Source: Closterium sp. NIES-65
Lineage: Eukaryota > Streptophyta > Zygnematophyceae > Desmidiales > Closteriaceae
DNA: 64,000 bases
Assembly (NCBI GenBank): GCA_948144175.1
Contig: CANXME010000213.1
Span: forward strand, 558,001-622,000
Reading direction: 5' to 3'
Made by a program: the position numbers and the translations under genes. The notes under the pieces were generated by a model. That model had not been told where the DNA came from. It searched no databases and worked only from the letters and a program-made list of their open reading frames with translations. Of the stretch, positions 20,628 to 31,833 are shown piece after piece; within the stretch, counting starts at the first letter, position 1; each line of letters begins with the position of its first letter.

Positions 20628-23192
20628 CGATCGACGTCCATAACCATGCCAATGCGGCGCTCAGCAATCCCATTTTGCTGTGGAGAGTCCGGAAGCGTGA
20701 AGGTCTGGCAGATGCCTCGTGCACGACTTTAGGCTCGCAAAAGGCCAGAGGAGAACTCTCCGCCTCTGTCAGAGTGCAGACGCAGAACAGGGAAGTCCGA
20801 GCCGAAACTCGTCCTGAGCTGGAGACGAGCTGCGCGGATCCAGTCGATCAACACCTCAGTGACATCGCCCTTGCTGCGCAAGGGGAAGACTATGGTGTAA
20901 CGCGAGTAGTCGTCAACCACCAGCAGGAAGTAGCGCTCGTGACCCTGTCCACGGATGCGGGCGGGGCCCCACACGTCCATGTGAAGCGTCTGCAGCGGGG
21001 CCTCTGTCGGAGAAAACTGGGAGGAGTGAGGGGCAGCACGCTGCCGCCCCTCGACACAGGGGACGCAGGTAGGGGCAGGCCCCGGAGGAAGGGGAAGGAG
21101 GGACCGGGGAAGACCAGAGACAAGGACACGGGAGGCCATGCCTCGGAGACGAGGCAGGGAGGGGTGACCAAGGCGGTGGTGCCAGAGGAGAGTCTCGTGA
21201 GACAGGAGGCGACACGAGCAGGGGGCAGACTCAGGACCAGACCTGGACGCTGCAGCAAACACCTGACCCAACGCAGCTACCTGACCAGACGTAGGGACAG
21301 GAGGAGACGCAGTGGTCAGTGTGTACAGGCTCGACCCCGGCCGACGTGTAAACGTGGCCAGGTGTCGGCCTGTCCGAGCGTCCGTGCAGTGGGTCACCCG
21401 CTGACTCGCAGGAGTGAACTGGTGAACCCCCGCATCCTGTAGGTCAGCACCACTCACCAAGTTCGTAGAGAACGAAGGGAGGCAAAGGCACGACAGGGTG
21501 CCAGAGGGGGCCGCCGGACACGGGAGGACAATGGAGAAGTGAGCAAGGACAGGATCCCCAGAGGGGTCTGCTAGAGAGACTGGAACTGGCCGGCCAAGCT
21601 GCGTGAGTATGGTGCGGTCTCGAAAGAAGGAGCGGGAAGCACCCGAGTCAAGGGTGAAGGTGTGGGAGGCCGAAGCCGACGTAGTACCTGAGAGAGCAGA
21701 CTCACCAGCACCTGAGGGAGCAGACGCACGAGCACCTAGAGCAGCAGCCTCGCTAGCACCTAGAGCAGCAGCCTCACCAGTACCTAGAGCAGCAGTCTCA
21801 ATGCCTGGGTCGGGCGGAAAACACCGGTAACAGTCACCCGCATCACTAATAGTCACAGCATACATGGCAGCAAGAATAGCATCAAAGTCAAGGTCAAAGA
21901 AAGCTACTCCCGCCCTAGACAGCTCGCCCCAGCGGGGGATCTCAGCGGCCTCCAGGAACTGGTGACGCCAAGCGTCCGTCAGGCGGCCAAAGCAGCGCTG
22001 GGTGGAGTGCGCACCCCCGCACTTCTCACCCGCGCGGTCGCCGGTGCGTAGGACGTAGGTGCACGGACCAGTACCCCCACCCCGCTGGCGTGCAACGTAC
22101 CACTCACGGAGCTGCTGAGGGGGGTGGATGTCACGAGTGCGCTGCTACTACTGGCGCTGACCACCACCGGAGCCGACCCTCTGCGCAGCGCCACCCTGAC
22201 CAGCTCCACCTCCTCCGCCACCGCCTTCTCCACCGCCGCCACCTCCGCCACCTCCGCTCCCATCGCACCACCGCCGCCGCCTCCGCCTCCACTGCCGCCA
22301 TCGACACCTCCACCCCCGCCACCACCCCCACCGCCACTCCCACCCCCTCCGCCGCCTCCACCGCCGCCTCCACCGCCCCCGCTAGCTCCTCCAGCGCCCC
22401 GGCCCCTCTTGCCCTTTCCAGGGCGGCGTCTCCCGCTAGGGGTAGACGCCGCACCGACAGACTCAAGACCAACGAGGTCGGCCGCAGCAGCAGAGGCAAC
22501 AGAGGGCAAAAGGGGGGAGGGGGAACACCCCTCAAAGATGGGGGTGCGAGGGTCACCACGAGAGGCTCCTATAGCTACTATGCTCTTCTCTACTGCTAGG
22601 AGGGCCTTCTCGAGGAGGTCAACGGTGAGAGTGGTGGGGCAAACTGAGAGGAAGTGGTCCCTGACTACGCGAAGGGAGTCAGGGAGCCGGGTGAGTATGT
22701 AGTAGAGGGTGATGTACATGGGGGGGGGGGGTTCTTGGCGTAGAACTCAGCAGGAAGCGCAGCGCGGTAGCGAGTGTCACTAGTGCGGAGGTGCGTAATG
22801 AGGTCAGCGACTGTGGGAAAGGCAGCAAGGTCAGGGAAGAGGTACGGTAGCATGAGGTGGCTTAGTGCAGCAGTGGCAGGGGAGGAGTAGCGTGCAACTA
22901 CAGCGTCGTACAAGGTCTGAGCACTCTTGTACTGACTAAAGTGCGCACGCTCAGAGGTAGACAGGTGACGACGCACAGCAAGACGTGCAACAGCATCGCG
23001 TGTGGCCCACTGTGAGCGAACAGTGGCGTCAGCATCAGCAGCAGGGACAGGAGAGGCACCAGAAGTGAGGTCAAAGAGGGAGAGACCGTCTGCCCTATCG
23101 CACTGTAGGAAAAGCTGCAGGTCATCTACCCAGACCTCAAAGTCAATGGCCCGACCCTCAGCGTCAAAAGCGAGGACACTAGGGGTAGCCAT
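20628..23192 (-). pseudogene. E1 gag, protease and integrase core
   Basis: From ATG at 23192 (MATPSVLAFDAEG) leftward: Gag domain to AEFYAKNPPP, where a 12-C run (22720-22731) gives a +2 shift relative to the 10-C in-frame run of E5. Then MYITLYYILTRLPDSL, the polyglycine tract (about 22300-22400), a second shift, a CTYVLRTGDRAGE...CGGAH knuckle, protease TLDSGASRSFF, the finger WHHRLGHPS ... CVPCVEG, integrase HMDVWGPA and LHSDRGGEF. TAA at 20729-20731 replaces a Tyr codon. The frame then continues through PQQNGIAERR to the E3 junction near 20632. Confidence 0.87.
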
Positions 23193-24247
23193 GACAGCAG
23201 TAGACTAGCGGCGCGAACAGTAGGGTTAGGGCAGTGCAGTGACCGAGGCACTGCTCTTACTGGACAGGGCGGCTCGGGCGGCTCGGCGGTTTGGCGGCTC
23301 GGCGGCTCGGCGGCTCGGCGGCTCGAGCGGCTCGGCGACTCGGCAGCTCGGCAGCAACTGCGGCTCGTCGACTCGGCGGCGCTGGCGGCTCGGCGGCTCG
23401 GTAGTACGGCGGCTCGGCAGCTCAGCGACCCGGCGGCTCGGGCGGCTCAGGTGGGGCGGCGGCTCGCGCGGCTCAGGTGGCTCGGGCGGCTCGGCAGTAG
23501 GTCGGCGGCGCCGGCGGCTCGGTGGTGACGGCGGGGCCGCGTGGGGACGGCGGCGGGGCCGGTAGAGGCAGCGCTGGGGCCGGGAAGGGTAGCGCCGGGG
23601 CCGCAGGGTAGGTGACGGGGCCAGCAGAGGCGGCGCCAGGGTCGGGAAGGGCGGCGCCGGGGCCGGGAAGGGCGGTGCCGGGGCCGCAGGGGTAGGCGAT
23701 GGGGCCAGCAGAGGCGGCGCCGGGGTCGGGAAGGGCGGAGCCGGGGCCGGGAAGGGCGGCGGCGGGGCTGCAGGGGTAGGCGACGGGGCCGCACGATAGG
23801 CGCCGGGGCTGCAGGGTAGGCGTCGGGGCCAGCAAGGTCGGCGACGGGGCCGCAGGGTAGGTGCCGGGGCCGCAGGGTAGGCGCCGGGGCCAGCAGGGTA
23901 GGCGACGAGGCCGCAGGGTAGGCGACGGGGCCGCGAGGGTAGGCGCCGGGGCCGCAAGGGTAGGCGACGGGGCCGCGAGGGCGGCTTGGAAGGGTCGCTA
24001 GGGCGGCTTGAAGAGGCCGCGAGGGCGGCGCGAAAGGGCCGCAAGGGCGGCGCGACGGTACGGGGCCGCGAGGGCGGCGGAACGGGGCCGCGTGGGCGGC
24101 GCGACGAGGCCGCGAGGGCGGCGCGACGTGATGGGGCCGCGAGGGCAGCGCGACGGGGTCGCAAGGGCGACTCGACGGGGCCGCTAGGGAGGCGCGACGC
24201 GATGGGGCCGCTAAGGGCGGCGCGACGGGGTCGTGAGAGGGGAGCGC
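23193..24247 (-). other. E1 5' leader (right part displaced to 31623-31713)
   Basis: GC-rich untranslated leader with ggcggctcgg-type decamers (23260-23480) and ggggccgcagggtaggcg-type units (23520-24000), changing to ggcggcgcgacggggccgc units further out. E5 is inserted at 24247; the remaining leader, with gtgggccctagg and the primer site, is at 31623-31713. Confidence 0.75.
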
Positions 24248-24376
24248 TGTGAAATGAGTAAGCAGGAATGAATGTGACTAAGGAAAGATTGGGTACAAAT
24301 ACAACCCTAGAAACCCTGTACCCCATATTTGCTACCCCACTATAGCCTACAGCAACTATGTCATATAAATCTGACA
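24248..24376 (-). repeat. E5 3' LTR
   Basis: 129 bp, minus strand TGTCAGATTTATATGAC...ATTTCACA; followed on its left by TSD agcgc. Confidence 0.92.
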
Positions 24377-24582
24377 CACCCCCATATGCAAAGTGGGGAA
24401 GAACAAGGGGTCACAAGACCAGTCAAGCAAAGCAAAGCAAGCTCAGGGTGGATCACAAAGTCACCACACAGTCCGAGCACAAGAGTAGGGCCAGAGGCCA
24501 GTTCACATGCAGGAGTACAGACATATATATAAAACTAGACAAACAAGAGCAGGCATATATATATGTCACAGTACAAGTGAAG

Positions 24583-27465
24583 TCAAGAGGAGAGCAAGTG
24601 AGGCAAGACAGGCACAAGACCCAACTGGGTGCAAAAGCGCTGATGGTCACAAGGCGCGAGTGCCTTGGTGAACACATCAGCAGTGTTGGCCTCAGAGGCC
24701 TCGTACGCAAGTCGCAACTGACCACGCTGCTGCAGCTCACGAGCAAGGAAGTAGCGGAGAGCAATGTGCCTCGTTCTGTGCTCCAAGCGCTGCTCTCGAC
24801 ACAAGGCCCGCATAGCCTTGTTGTCTACGTACAGCACTGGAGGAGAACGAGGCGGCTCTCCAAGGTCAGTCAGCAGGTAGGTGAGCCAGCGAAGCTCCTG
24901 TGCAGCCATGGCCCCGGCGTAGATCTCAGCCTCACAACTGGAGCCGAGAACCGAAGACGAGCGAGTAGACCGCCACGAGACAGAGCCTGAACCAAGGCTG
25001 AAGGTGTAACCCTGTGACGACCGCTGCGTAGCCTGGTCGTCAGCCCAAGAAGCGTCCGCGTGGCCGGTAAGGACCACTGGACTCCTCCCTCCAAGCACTA
25101 GCCCCATGCCCGACGTACTGCACAGGTAGCGCAATACCCTCTTCGCTGCAGCCATGTGCTCCGGTCTGTGTCTCCCAGGAGCAACATAGCGTGCAAGAAT
25201 GCTCAGAGGGTATGCAAGGTCAGGTCGTGTGCAGGTCATCAGGTACATGAGGCAGCCAACAAGCTCTGCATACGGACCACTCGACTCTACGGACTCATCC
25301 GAAGGCAGAGCTGAGAGTGAGTGGCGAGTAGGCAGAGGAGTGGCCTGAGGCGAGGAGTACGTGAAGCCGAAGCGCTGAAGGACCTGCTGCACCATGTGTG
25401 ACTGAGTCAAGGTAATGGTGCGGCGTGCTCTGTCCCGAGTGATCTGCAAGCCAAGGTAGCTGCGCAGTTCACCCAGGTCTGTGCACATGTGTCTCTTCAG
25501 CAGCTCGAACTTCACGTAGGCGAGTCCAGCAGTGTCTGCTGTGGCAAAGACCAAGTCGTCGACGTACACGAGGATGTAGAACGGCGGCAGGGAAGTGTCG
25601 GTGCGAAGAAACAGCGAGGGGTCAGCAGTAGAAGGAGCAAACCCAAGAGCCGCAAGCGTAGTCCTCAGTGTGTCGTGCCACTCACGCGGTGCCTGGCGGA
25701 GACCGTAGACTGGCAGTCGGAGGCTCCACTGGGTGCCAGGAGGGAAAGTCCCAGTGAAGCCAGGTGGACGGCGAAGCCAGATCTCCTCGTGCAGGCTACC
25801 CTGCAAGAACGCAGTGTTGAAGTCGAGAGAGTGAAGCTCGTAGTCGCGCTGAGCGGCTATGTGCAGCAGCACCCGAAGAGTGGTCATCTTCGGGGTGGGA
25901 GAGAAGGTCTGAAAGTAGTCAACTCCCTGCCGCTGACTGAAGCCACGAGTAACGTACCGTGCCTTGAAGACAGGTGGAGAGCCCGGCGGCCGCTTCACCC
26001 TGAAGATCCACATGCCACTGACGATGTTCGCCCCAGGAGGGGTAACCGCGTCAACGTAGGTGCCTGTGGACTTCCAGGAAGCCATCTCTGCATCCATAGC
26101 TGCCTGCCACTGAGAGGAGTAGGGACCCTCTACGGCCTCCGCGTAAGAACGCGGAGTCGGGATGTCTAGTGCATCCGGGTCTCCCTCAGGGGCAAGCAGT
26201 ACAGACGCGAGATGAGGTGAAGCAGCCGCTAGACACTGTAACTCCTCCTGCCTGTCCTCTAGGACGTCCGTGCTAAGAGCACACTCACCCCCGACGGACG
26301 GAGGACAGACAGACGCAGACTCAGCAACAAGACTAGCAGCGTAGTCGAGACGACAGCGAGCATTAAAGTCGACGAGCTCAGCGACTAGAGCAGACGCAGC
26401 AGTGGACTCAAAAGAGGGGTCAGTGACGACAGTAGCAAGGAGACGCGTGACAGTAGGACTGGCAGCACGAAGAGAGTCCGACTCAGGGTCGGCAAGCGCA
26501 GGAAGAGAGGACTCAGGAGGAGAAGGCAAAGGGGCACGCAGAGGAGCAGTGGACGGACGCAAAGACATCCGGTGCGTGCCAGGGACAGGAGGAGGACGCT
26601 GACGCGAACTGCGACCACTAGCGCAAGCAGCACGAACAGGCGACGCGGGACGAGACGCAGGCTCACGACGCTCAGCAAGACCTCCAGTAGGACCAGTGTA
26701 AGGAGAGGGAGCAGGCAGTGGAGAGGAAGGCTCCAGCAGGGACTGCGACTGGACAGGCGGTGGACCCTCTACCGGAGGAGAAAGACCAAGAACCTGGTGC
26801 AAGAGCGGAACGAAGTACGGCCGAGGCCGCGCGGCAGCTCTAGACGCAGCAGGGTCTGCACCAGCACCCTCAGCGACAGCACCAGCGCCACCCAGACCTC
26901 CAGTGGCAGGACCAACAGCAGTAGGCTCAGCACCAGCTCCCTCAGCAGCTCCAGCTCCAGGAGGACCCGCAGGTCCAGCAGCTCCGGGACCGGCAGCACC
27001 CGCACCCACGACGGTCGAAGAAGCTCCAGCTCCAGCTCCAGCAGCACCTCCAGACTCAGCAGCACGCCTCCAGCGGCGAGCGAACCACTCGCGCAGCTCC
27101 TGTGGAGAGAGGGGCTCCCGGCGAGACGCAGCAGCAGGAGAAACCCCAGGCTCAGCAGCTCCAGACGCAGCACCCCCAGGCTCAGCAGCTCCCAGCTCAG
27201 CACCTCCAGGCTCAGTAGCTCCCGACCCAGCATCCCCAGACCCCGCACCCCCAGACCCCGCACCCCCAGGCACAGCACCCCCCGGCTCAGCACCCCCAGG
27301 CTCCGCACCCTCCGCAGTAGCACCCTCAGGCCCAGCACCCCCAGCAGTAGCACCCCCAGGCTCAGCACCCCCGCGCACAGCACCCCCAGAGTCAGCACCC
27401 CCAGGCTCAGCACCCGCAGCAGCACCAGAGTCACCAGTAACCTCGACCGGGTCAACGGCGTCTAC
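24583..27465 (-). CDS. E5 pol: GAEPGG linker, RT and RNase H
   Basis: About 960 codons read leftward from just past TAG 27466-27468 to the stop at 24583-24585. Order: GGAEPGG/GGATAGG linker (27120-27440), [26 protein letters not shown], a Ser/Pro-rich spacer with GTHRMSL, then RT (SYAEAVEGPYSSQW, MWIFRVKRPPGSPP, VDYFQTFSPTPKM, LDFNTAFLQGS, VYGLRQAPREW, catalytic YVDDLVFA at about 25548-25575, RPDLAYPLSILARYVAP) and RNase H (TGHADASWADD, CEAEIYAGAMAAQE, YVDNKAM, ANTADVFTKAL). All expected RT and RNase H blocks are present, so this segment could be catalytic. Confidence 0.9.
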   Translation of the reverse strand, partial: VDAVDPVEVTGDSGAAAGAEPGGADSGGAVRGGAEPGGATAGGAGPEGATAEGAEPGGAEPGGAVPGGAGSGGAGSGDAGSGATEPGGAELGAAEPGGAASGAAEPGVSPAAASRREPLSPQELREWFARRWRRAAESGGAAGAGAGASSTVVGAGAAGPGAAGPAGPPGAGAAEGAGAEPTAVGPATGGLGGAGAVAEGAGADPAASRAAARPRPYFVPLLHQVLGLSPPVEGPPPVQSQSLLEPSSPLPAPSPYTGPTGGLAERREPASRPASPVRAACASGRSSRQRPPPVPGTHRMSLRPSTAPLRAPLPSPPESSLPALADPESDSLRAASPTVTRLLATVVTDPSFESTAASALVAELVDFNARCRLDYAASLVAESASVCPPSVGGECALSTDVLEDRQEELQCLAAASPHLASVLLAPEGDPDALDIPTPRSYAEAVEGPYSSQWQAAMDAEMASWKSTGTYVDAVTPPGANIVSGMWIFRVKRPPGSPPVFKARYVTRGFSQRQGVDYFQTFSPTPKMTTLRVLLHIAAQRDYELHSLDFNTAFLQGSLHEEIWLRRPPGFTGTFPPGTQWSLRLPVYGLRQAPREWHDTLRTTLAALGFAPSTADPSLFLRTDTSLPPFYILVYVDDLVFATADTAGLAYVKFELLKRHMCTDLGELRSYLGLQITRDRARRTITLTQSHMVQQVLQRFGFTYSSPQATPLPTRHSLSALPSDESVESSGPYAELVGCLMYLMTCTRPDLAYPLSILARYVAPGRHRPEHMAAAKRVLRYLCSTSGMGLVLGGRSPVVLTGHADASWADDQATQRSSQGYTFSLGSGSVSWRSTRSSSVLGSSCEAEIYAGAMAAQELRWLTYLLTDLGEPPRSPPVLYVDNKAMRALCREQRLEHRTRHIALRYFLARELQQRGQLRLAYEASEANTADVFTKALAPCDHQRFCTQLGLVPVLPHLLSS

Positions 27466-28680
27466 CTAGGACACACCTGAGGGGGCAGGAACCTGAGGGG
27501 GGAGGGGGTCTACCGGGGGGGGAACCGGCACAAGGAAGTCCGGGGGAGGGGGGAGGGAAGGAGTGCGGTAGGGGAAGAGACGGTAGAAGGGGACTGACTC
27601 GTCGAACGTGACGTCCTGGGAGGACAGAACACGACGAGAGGAGGGGTGGTAAAACTGCCACCCTGGGGCGTCAGTGGGGAAGCCAAGGAAGACACAGGGA
27701 GCAGCACGAGGGGACAGCTTGTCCGCAGACAAGTCGCGGACAAACGCCCGAGATCCCCAGACACGGAACACAGACGCATCGCCAACCTTCCCCGTCCACA
27801 GCAAGGCTGGGGACATCGCAGGCCGAGAGACCCGGGGGTGAAGGTTGAGCTGATGCGCCGCGTACCTCACTGCAAACGGCCACAGAAAATGGGGGGCAGC
27901 CGCATGCATCATGGACGTACGAGCGACATCCATGACCATGCCAATGCGGCGCTCAGCAATCCCATTTTGCTGTGGAGAGTCCGGAAGCGTGAAGGTCTGG
28001 CGGATCCCCCGTGCACGACAGTAGTCCCGCAGAAGGCGAGAAGAGAACTCTCCGCCTCGGTCCGAGTGCAGACGCAGAACAGGAAAGTCCGAGCCGAAGC
28101 TCTTCTTGAGCTGGAGACGAGCCTCGCGGATCCAGTCAATCAGCACCTCAGTGACCGCACCCTTGCTGCGCAAGGGGAGGACTGTGGTGTAACGCGAGTA
28201 GTCGTCAACCACCAACAGGAAGTAGCGCTCGTAACCCTGCCCACGGACGGGGGCTGGGCCGCACACATCCATGTGAAGCGTCTGCAGGGGAGCCTCTGTC
28301 GGGGGGAAGTGGGAGGAGTGAGGAGTAGCCCGGAGGCGACCCTCAACACAGGGGACACAGGAAGGTCCTGGCCCGGAGGGGAGAGGAGGGAGAGACTGGG
28401 GAAGACTAGAGACAAGGACACGGGAAGCCATGCTCCGAAGACGGGGCAAGGAGGGGTGGCCAAGGCGGTGGTGCCACAGGAGAGTCTCGTGAGACAGGAG
28501 GCGACAAGAACAGGGGGCAGACTCAGGACCTGACCGGGACGCAGCAGCAAGTACCTGACCCGACGCAGCCACCTGACCAGACGCAGGGACAGGAGGAGAC
28601 TCAACGGTCAGGGTGTAGAGACTCGACCCCGGCCGACGCGAGAACGTGGCCAGGTGTCGGCCTGTGCGTGCCTCCGTGCA
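27466..28680 (-). pseudogene. E5 integrase
   Basis: Frame shared with the RT part but ended by TAG 27466-27468, which replaces the Gln of SQVD seen in sister copies. Contains the finger WHHRLGHPS ... CVPCVEG, core DDE blocks HMDVCGPA, LHSDRGGEF and PQQNGIAERR, then VWGSRAFVRDLSADK and FDESVPFYRLF. It is out of frame with gag because gtgggtcaccc is shortened to gtgtcaccc near 28683. Confidence 0.87.
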
Positions 28681-30460
28681 GTGTCACCCGCTGACTCGCA
28701 GGAGTGAACTGGTGAACACCCCCATCCTGCAGGTCCGCTCCACTCACCAAGTTCGTGGAGAACGAGGGAAGGTACAGACCCGACAGGGTGCCCGAAGGGG
28801 CAGCCGGACACGGGAGGACAGTGGAGAAGTGAGACAGGACAGGACCTCTAGAGGGGTCAGCAAGGGAGACTGCAACCGGCCGGCCGAGCGGCGTAAGGGT
28901 AGTGCGGTCTCGAAAGAAGGAGCGAGAAGCTCCGGAGTCAAGTGTGAAAGTGAGGGAGGACGAGGACGACGCAGTACCTGAGAGCGCAGTCTCACCAGTA
29001 CCTGAGAGCGCAGACGCACTGGCACCTAGAGCAGCAGCCTCACAAGCACCTAGCGCAGCAGTACCAATGCCCGGGTCGGGCTGGAAACAACGGTAACCCT
29101 CATTCTCCTCACTATAATCCACAACATACATAGCAGTAAGGATAGCATCAAAATCAAGATCAAAGATCGCTACACCAGCCCTGAGAAGCTCATCCCAGCG
29201 AGGGATCTCACTAGCCCCAGGGAACTGCTGACGCCAGGCGTCCGTCAGGCGGCCAAAGCAGCGCTGGGTGGCGTGGGCACCCCCACACTGCTCACCCGCG
29301 CGGTCGCCGGAACGAAGAACGTAGGTGCAGGGACCAGTACCCCCACCCCTCTGACGCCCAGCGTACCACTCACGAAGCTGCTGAGGCGAAGGGATGTCCC
29401 GAGAGCGCTGCTGCTGCTGCCGCTGCGAGCGCTGGCCACCACCACCGCCGCTACGCTGCTGGGTACCACCCCGACCAGCTCCACCCCCTCCACCACCACT
29501 GCCTCCTCCGCCGCTGCTGCCTCCACCACCACCGCTGGCACCACCACTACTGTCCCCGCCGCTGCTGCCACCACCACCACCACCCCCGCCACTAGTCCCG
29601 CCGCCACCCCCACTCCCTCCGCCGCCACCGCCGCCACCGCCACCGCCCCCTCCAGCTCCACCCGCGCCCTTGCCCCCCTTGCCCTTGCTGGAGCGACGTC
29701 TCCCACTAGGGGCAGACGCCGCGCCGACCGACTCAAGACCAAGCAGGTCGGCAGCAGCAGCAGAGGCAACAGAGGGCAGCAAGGGGGAAGGAGAGCACCC
29801 CTCAAAGATGGGGGTGCGAGGGTCACCACGAGAAGCACCTACAGCGACTATGCTCTTCTCCGCTGCGAGGAGGGCCTTCTCGAGGAGGTCGACGGTGAGC
29901 GTGGTGGGGCAGACTGCGAGAAAGTGGTCCCTGACGACTCGAAGGGAGTCAGGGAGGCGCGCGACTACGTAGTAGAGAGCGATGTACATGGGGGGGGGGT
30001 TCTTAGCGCAGAACTCAGCAGGAAGGGCGGCGCGGTAGCGAGTGTCACTAGTGCGGAGATGCGTAATGAGGTCAGCGACAGTGGGAAAGGCAGAGAGGTC
30101 AGGAAAGAGGTAGGGAAGCATGAGACGGCTCAGTGCAGCAGTGGCAGGGGAGGAGTAGCGCGCAACTACAGCGTCGTACAAGGTCTGAGCATTCTTGTAC
30201 TGACTGAAGTGCGCACGCTCAGAGGTAGGGAGGTGGCGACGCACAGCAAGACGTGCAGCAGCATCGCGGGTGGCCCACTTTGAGCGGACAGCGGGATCAG
30301 CATCAGTAGCAGGAGCAGGAGAGGCGCCAGAGGTGAGGTCAAAGAGAGAAAGGTCGTCAGCTCTGTCGCACTGTAAGAACAGCTGCAGGTCGTCTAGCCA
30401 GACCTCAAAATCAATGGCGCGACCCTCAGCGTCAAAAGCTAGGACACTAGGGGTAGCCAT
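28681..30460 (-). CDS. E5 Gag-protease
   Basis: Start ATG at 30460 (MATPSVLAFDAEG), chosen because all related copies start there; the open frame extends upstream to 30592 without conservation. Gag domain as in sister elements with RAHFSQYKNAQTLYDAV, 10-C run encoding NPPPM (29990-29999), PTTLTVDLLEKALLAAEKS. A Gly/Ser tract (about 29480-29680) follows, then SPQQLREWYAGRQRG, the knuckle C-x13-C-x3-H-x4-C (CGGAHATQRCFGRLTDAW), and protease TLDSGASRSFF and LVSGADLQDGGVHQFTP. It leaves frame at the 2-bp deletion near 28683. Confidence 0.87.
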
Positions 30461-31488
30461 GACGACGACTGTGAAGCAGTGCAAGCAGTAGGGGGGAGAG
30501 CACGCAGTGACAGTGGGACTGTGCTCACCAGGCAGGGCAGGTCGCGTAGCTCGACAGAAAGGCAGCTCGGCGACCGGGCGGCTCGGGTGCACAGCGGCTC
30601 GGCTCCCGGGCGGCTCGGCGGCAGGGCAGCTCGGGGGCAGGGCGGCTCGGCTCTCGGGCGGCTCGGCGACAGGGCGGCTCGGGTGCAGGGCGGCTCGGCT
30701 CCCGGGCGGCTCGGCTGCAGGGCGGCTCGGCTCCCGGGCGGCTCGGCGGCACAGCTGCTCAGAGGTCCGCCCGCACAGTCGCTACAGGTGGACGGCGGGG
30801 CCGATGTGTAGTGGGCGGCGAAGCCGCGGTTGAGCAGGCGGCGGCCGCAGCCTAGTGGGCTGGGAGGCCGCGGTCGTAGCAGGCGGCGGGGCCGTGCGAG
30901 CAGGCGGCTGGGGCCGCGGTAGTAGGTGGGCGGCGGGGCCGCGCGAGAAGACGGCCGGGGCCGCTACGGTAGTAGGCGGCGGGGCCGCGGTCGAACAGGC
31001 GGCTGGCGCCGCGGTCGTAGCAGGCGGCGGGGCCGTGCAAGCAGGCGGCCGGGGCCGCGGTAGTAGAGGGCGGCGAGGCCGCGCTAGCAGGCGGCCGGGG
31101 CCGCGACAGTAGCGGGCAGCGGAGCCGCGGTCGAACAGGCGGCTGGGGGGGGCCGCGGTCGAGCAGGCGGCCGGGGCCGCGGTAGTAGCGGGCGGCGAGG
31201 CCGTGCGAGCAGGCAGCCGGGGCCGCGACAGGAGCGGGCGGCGGGGCCGCGGTCGAACAGGCGGCTGGGGCCGCGGTCGTAGCAGGCGGCCGGGGCCGCG
31301 TCGAGCAGGCGGCTGGGGCCGCGATCGTAGCGGGCGGCTGGGGCCGCGACTTAGCGGGCGGCTGGGCCGCGTGTGGGAGGGAGGCGACACGGAGGGTCGC
31401 TCGAGAGCGGAAAAAAAAGTTGAGCGCGCCTCGGGGCGCGCTTCGGTGGGCCCTAGGCAGAGTTCCATAGGGAACCCGCTCTATACCA
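30461..31488 (-). other. E5 5' leader, GC-rich tandem repeats
   Basis: Leader with gcagggcggctcggctc-type units (30540-30760) and ggggccgcggtcgtagcaggcggc-type units (30860-31370), then gcgcgcctcggggcgcgctt and gtgggccctagg close to the primer site. No conserved ORF. Confidence 0.75.
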
Positions 31489-31617
31489 TGTGAAATGAGT
31501 AAGCAGGAATGAATGTGACTAAGGAAAGATTGGGTACAAATACAACCCTAGAAACCCTGTACCCCATATGTGCTATCCCACTATAGCCTACAGCAACTAT
31601 GTCATATAAATCTGACA
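31489..31617 (-). repeat. E5 5' LTR
   Basis: 129 bp; two differences from 24248-24376 (T/G and C/T in the atatttgctaccc segment). Confidence 0.92.
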
Positions 31618-31713
31618 AGCGCGACTCGGGCAGAGGCTGAGTGCGCTCTGGGCAGGAAAAAAAAAACGGTGGGCCCTAGGAATAGTTCCTACAGGGGAAC
31701 CTGCTCTATACCA

Positions 31714-31828
31714 TGTGAAATTGATCGAGGATGATTGAACTATGAAACAGTTGGGTACAAGTACTAACCTTAATTGGGTTGTACCCCACTACAGCCTACA
31801 CAAAAGTATAAGCTATAATGTTCTGACG
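31714..31828 (-). repeat. E1 5' LTR
   Basis: 115 bp; matches 1611-1739 with a 14-bp deletion (ttatgggctaccct missing) and about three substitutions, one of which destroys the terminal CA. The primer site TGGTATAGAGCAGG abuts it on the minus strand. Confidence 0.88.
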
Positions 31829-31833
31829 GACAG

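Larger units (their letters stand above)
24248..31617 (-). mobile_element. E5: most complete copia retrotransposon in the window
   Basis: 7370 bp, LTRs 24248-24376 and 31489-31617 (129 bp each, two differences), TSD agcgc at 24243-24247 and 31618-31622. The minus-strand primer site next to the 5' LTR is TGGTATAGAGCGGG. The polyprotein has only two lesions: a 2-bp deletion in the protease/pre-integrase region near 28681 and TAG at 27466-27468. The 10-C run in gag (29990-29999) is in frame. It is inserted in the E1 leader. Confidence 0.93.
1611..31828 (-). mobile_element. E1: copia retrotransposon split by E2, E3/E4 and E5
   Basis: The left (3') LTR 1611-1739 and right (5') LTR 31714-31828 match except for about three substitutions and a 14-bp deletion in the right copy. 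Flanks are gatag (1606-1610) and gacag (31829-31833), a TSD with one mismatch. The LTR terminus at 31828 is mutated (CA to CG). Removing E1 and one TSD rejoins the H0 frame as SFAPV-SHHTSVRILLAIAA. Body pieces: 1740-2384, 9936-12668, 20628-24247 and 31623-31713. The rest is E2, E3 with E4, and E5. Confidence 0.9.

Noticed and set aside
23226..24377. 383-codon Pro/Arg-rich ORF (and similar ones at 8904, 16498, 30782, 43111, 48664)
   Set aside because: Low-complexity reading of GC-rich leader repeats with no conservation between elements.
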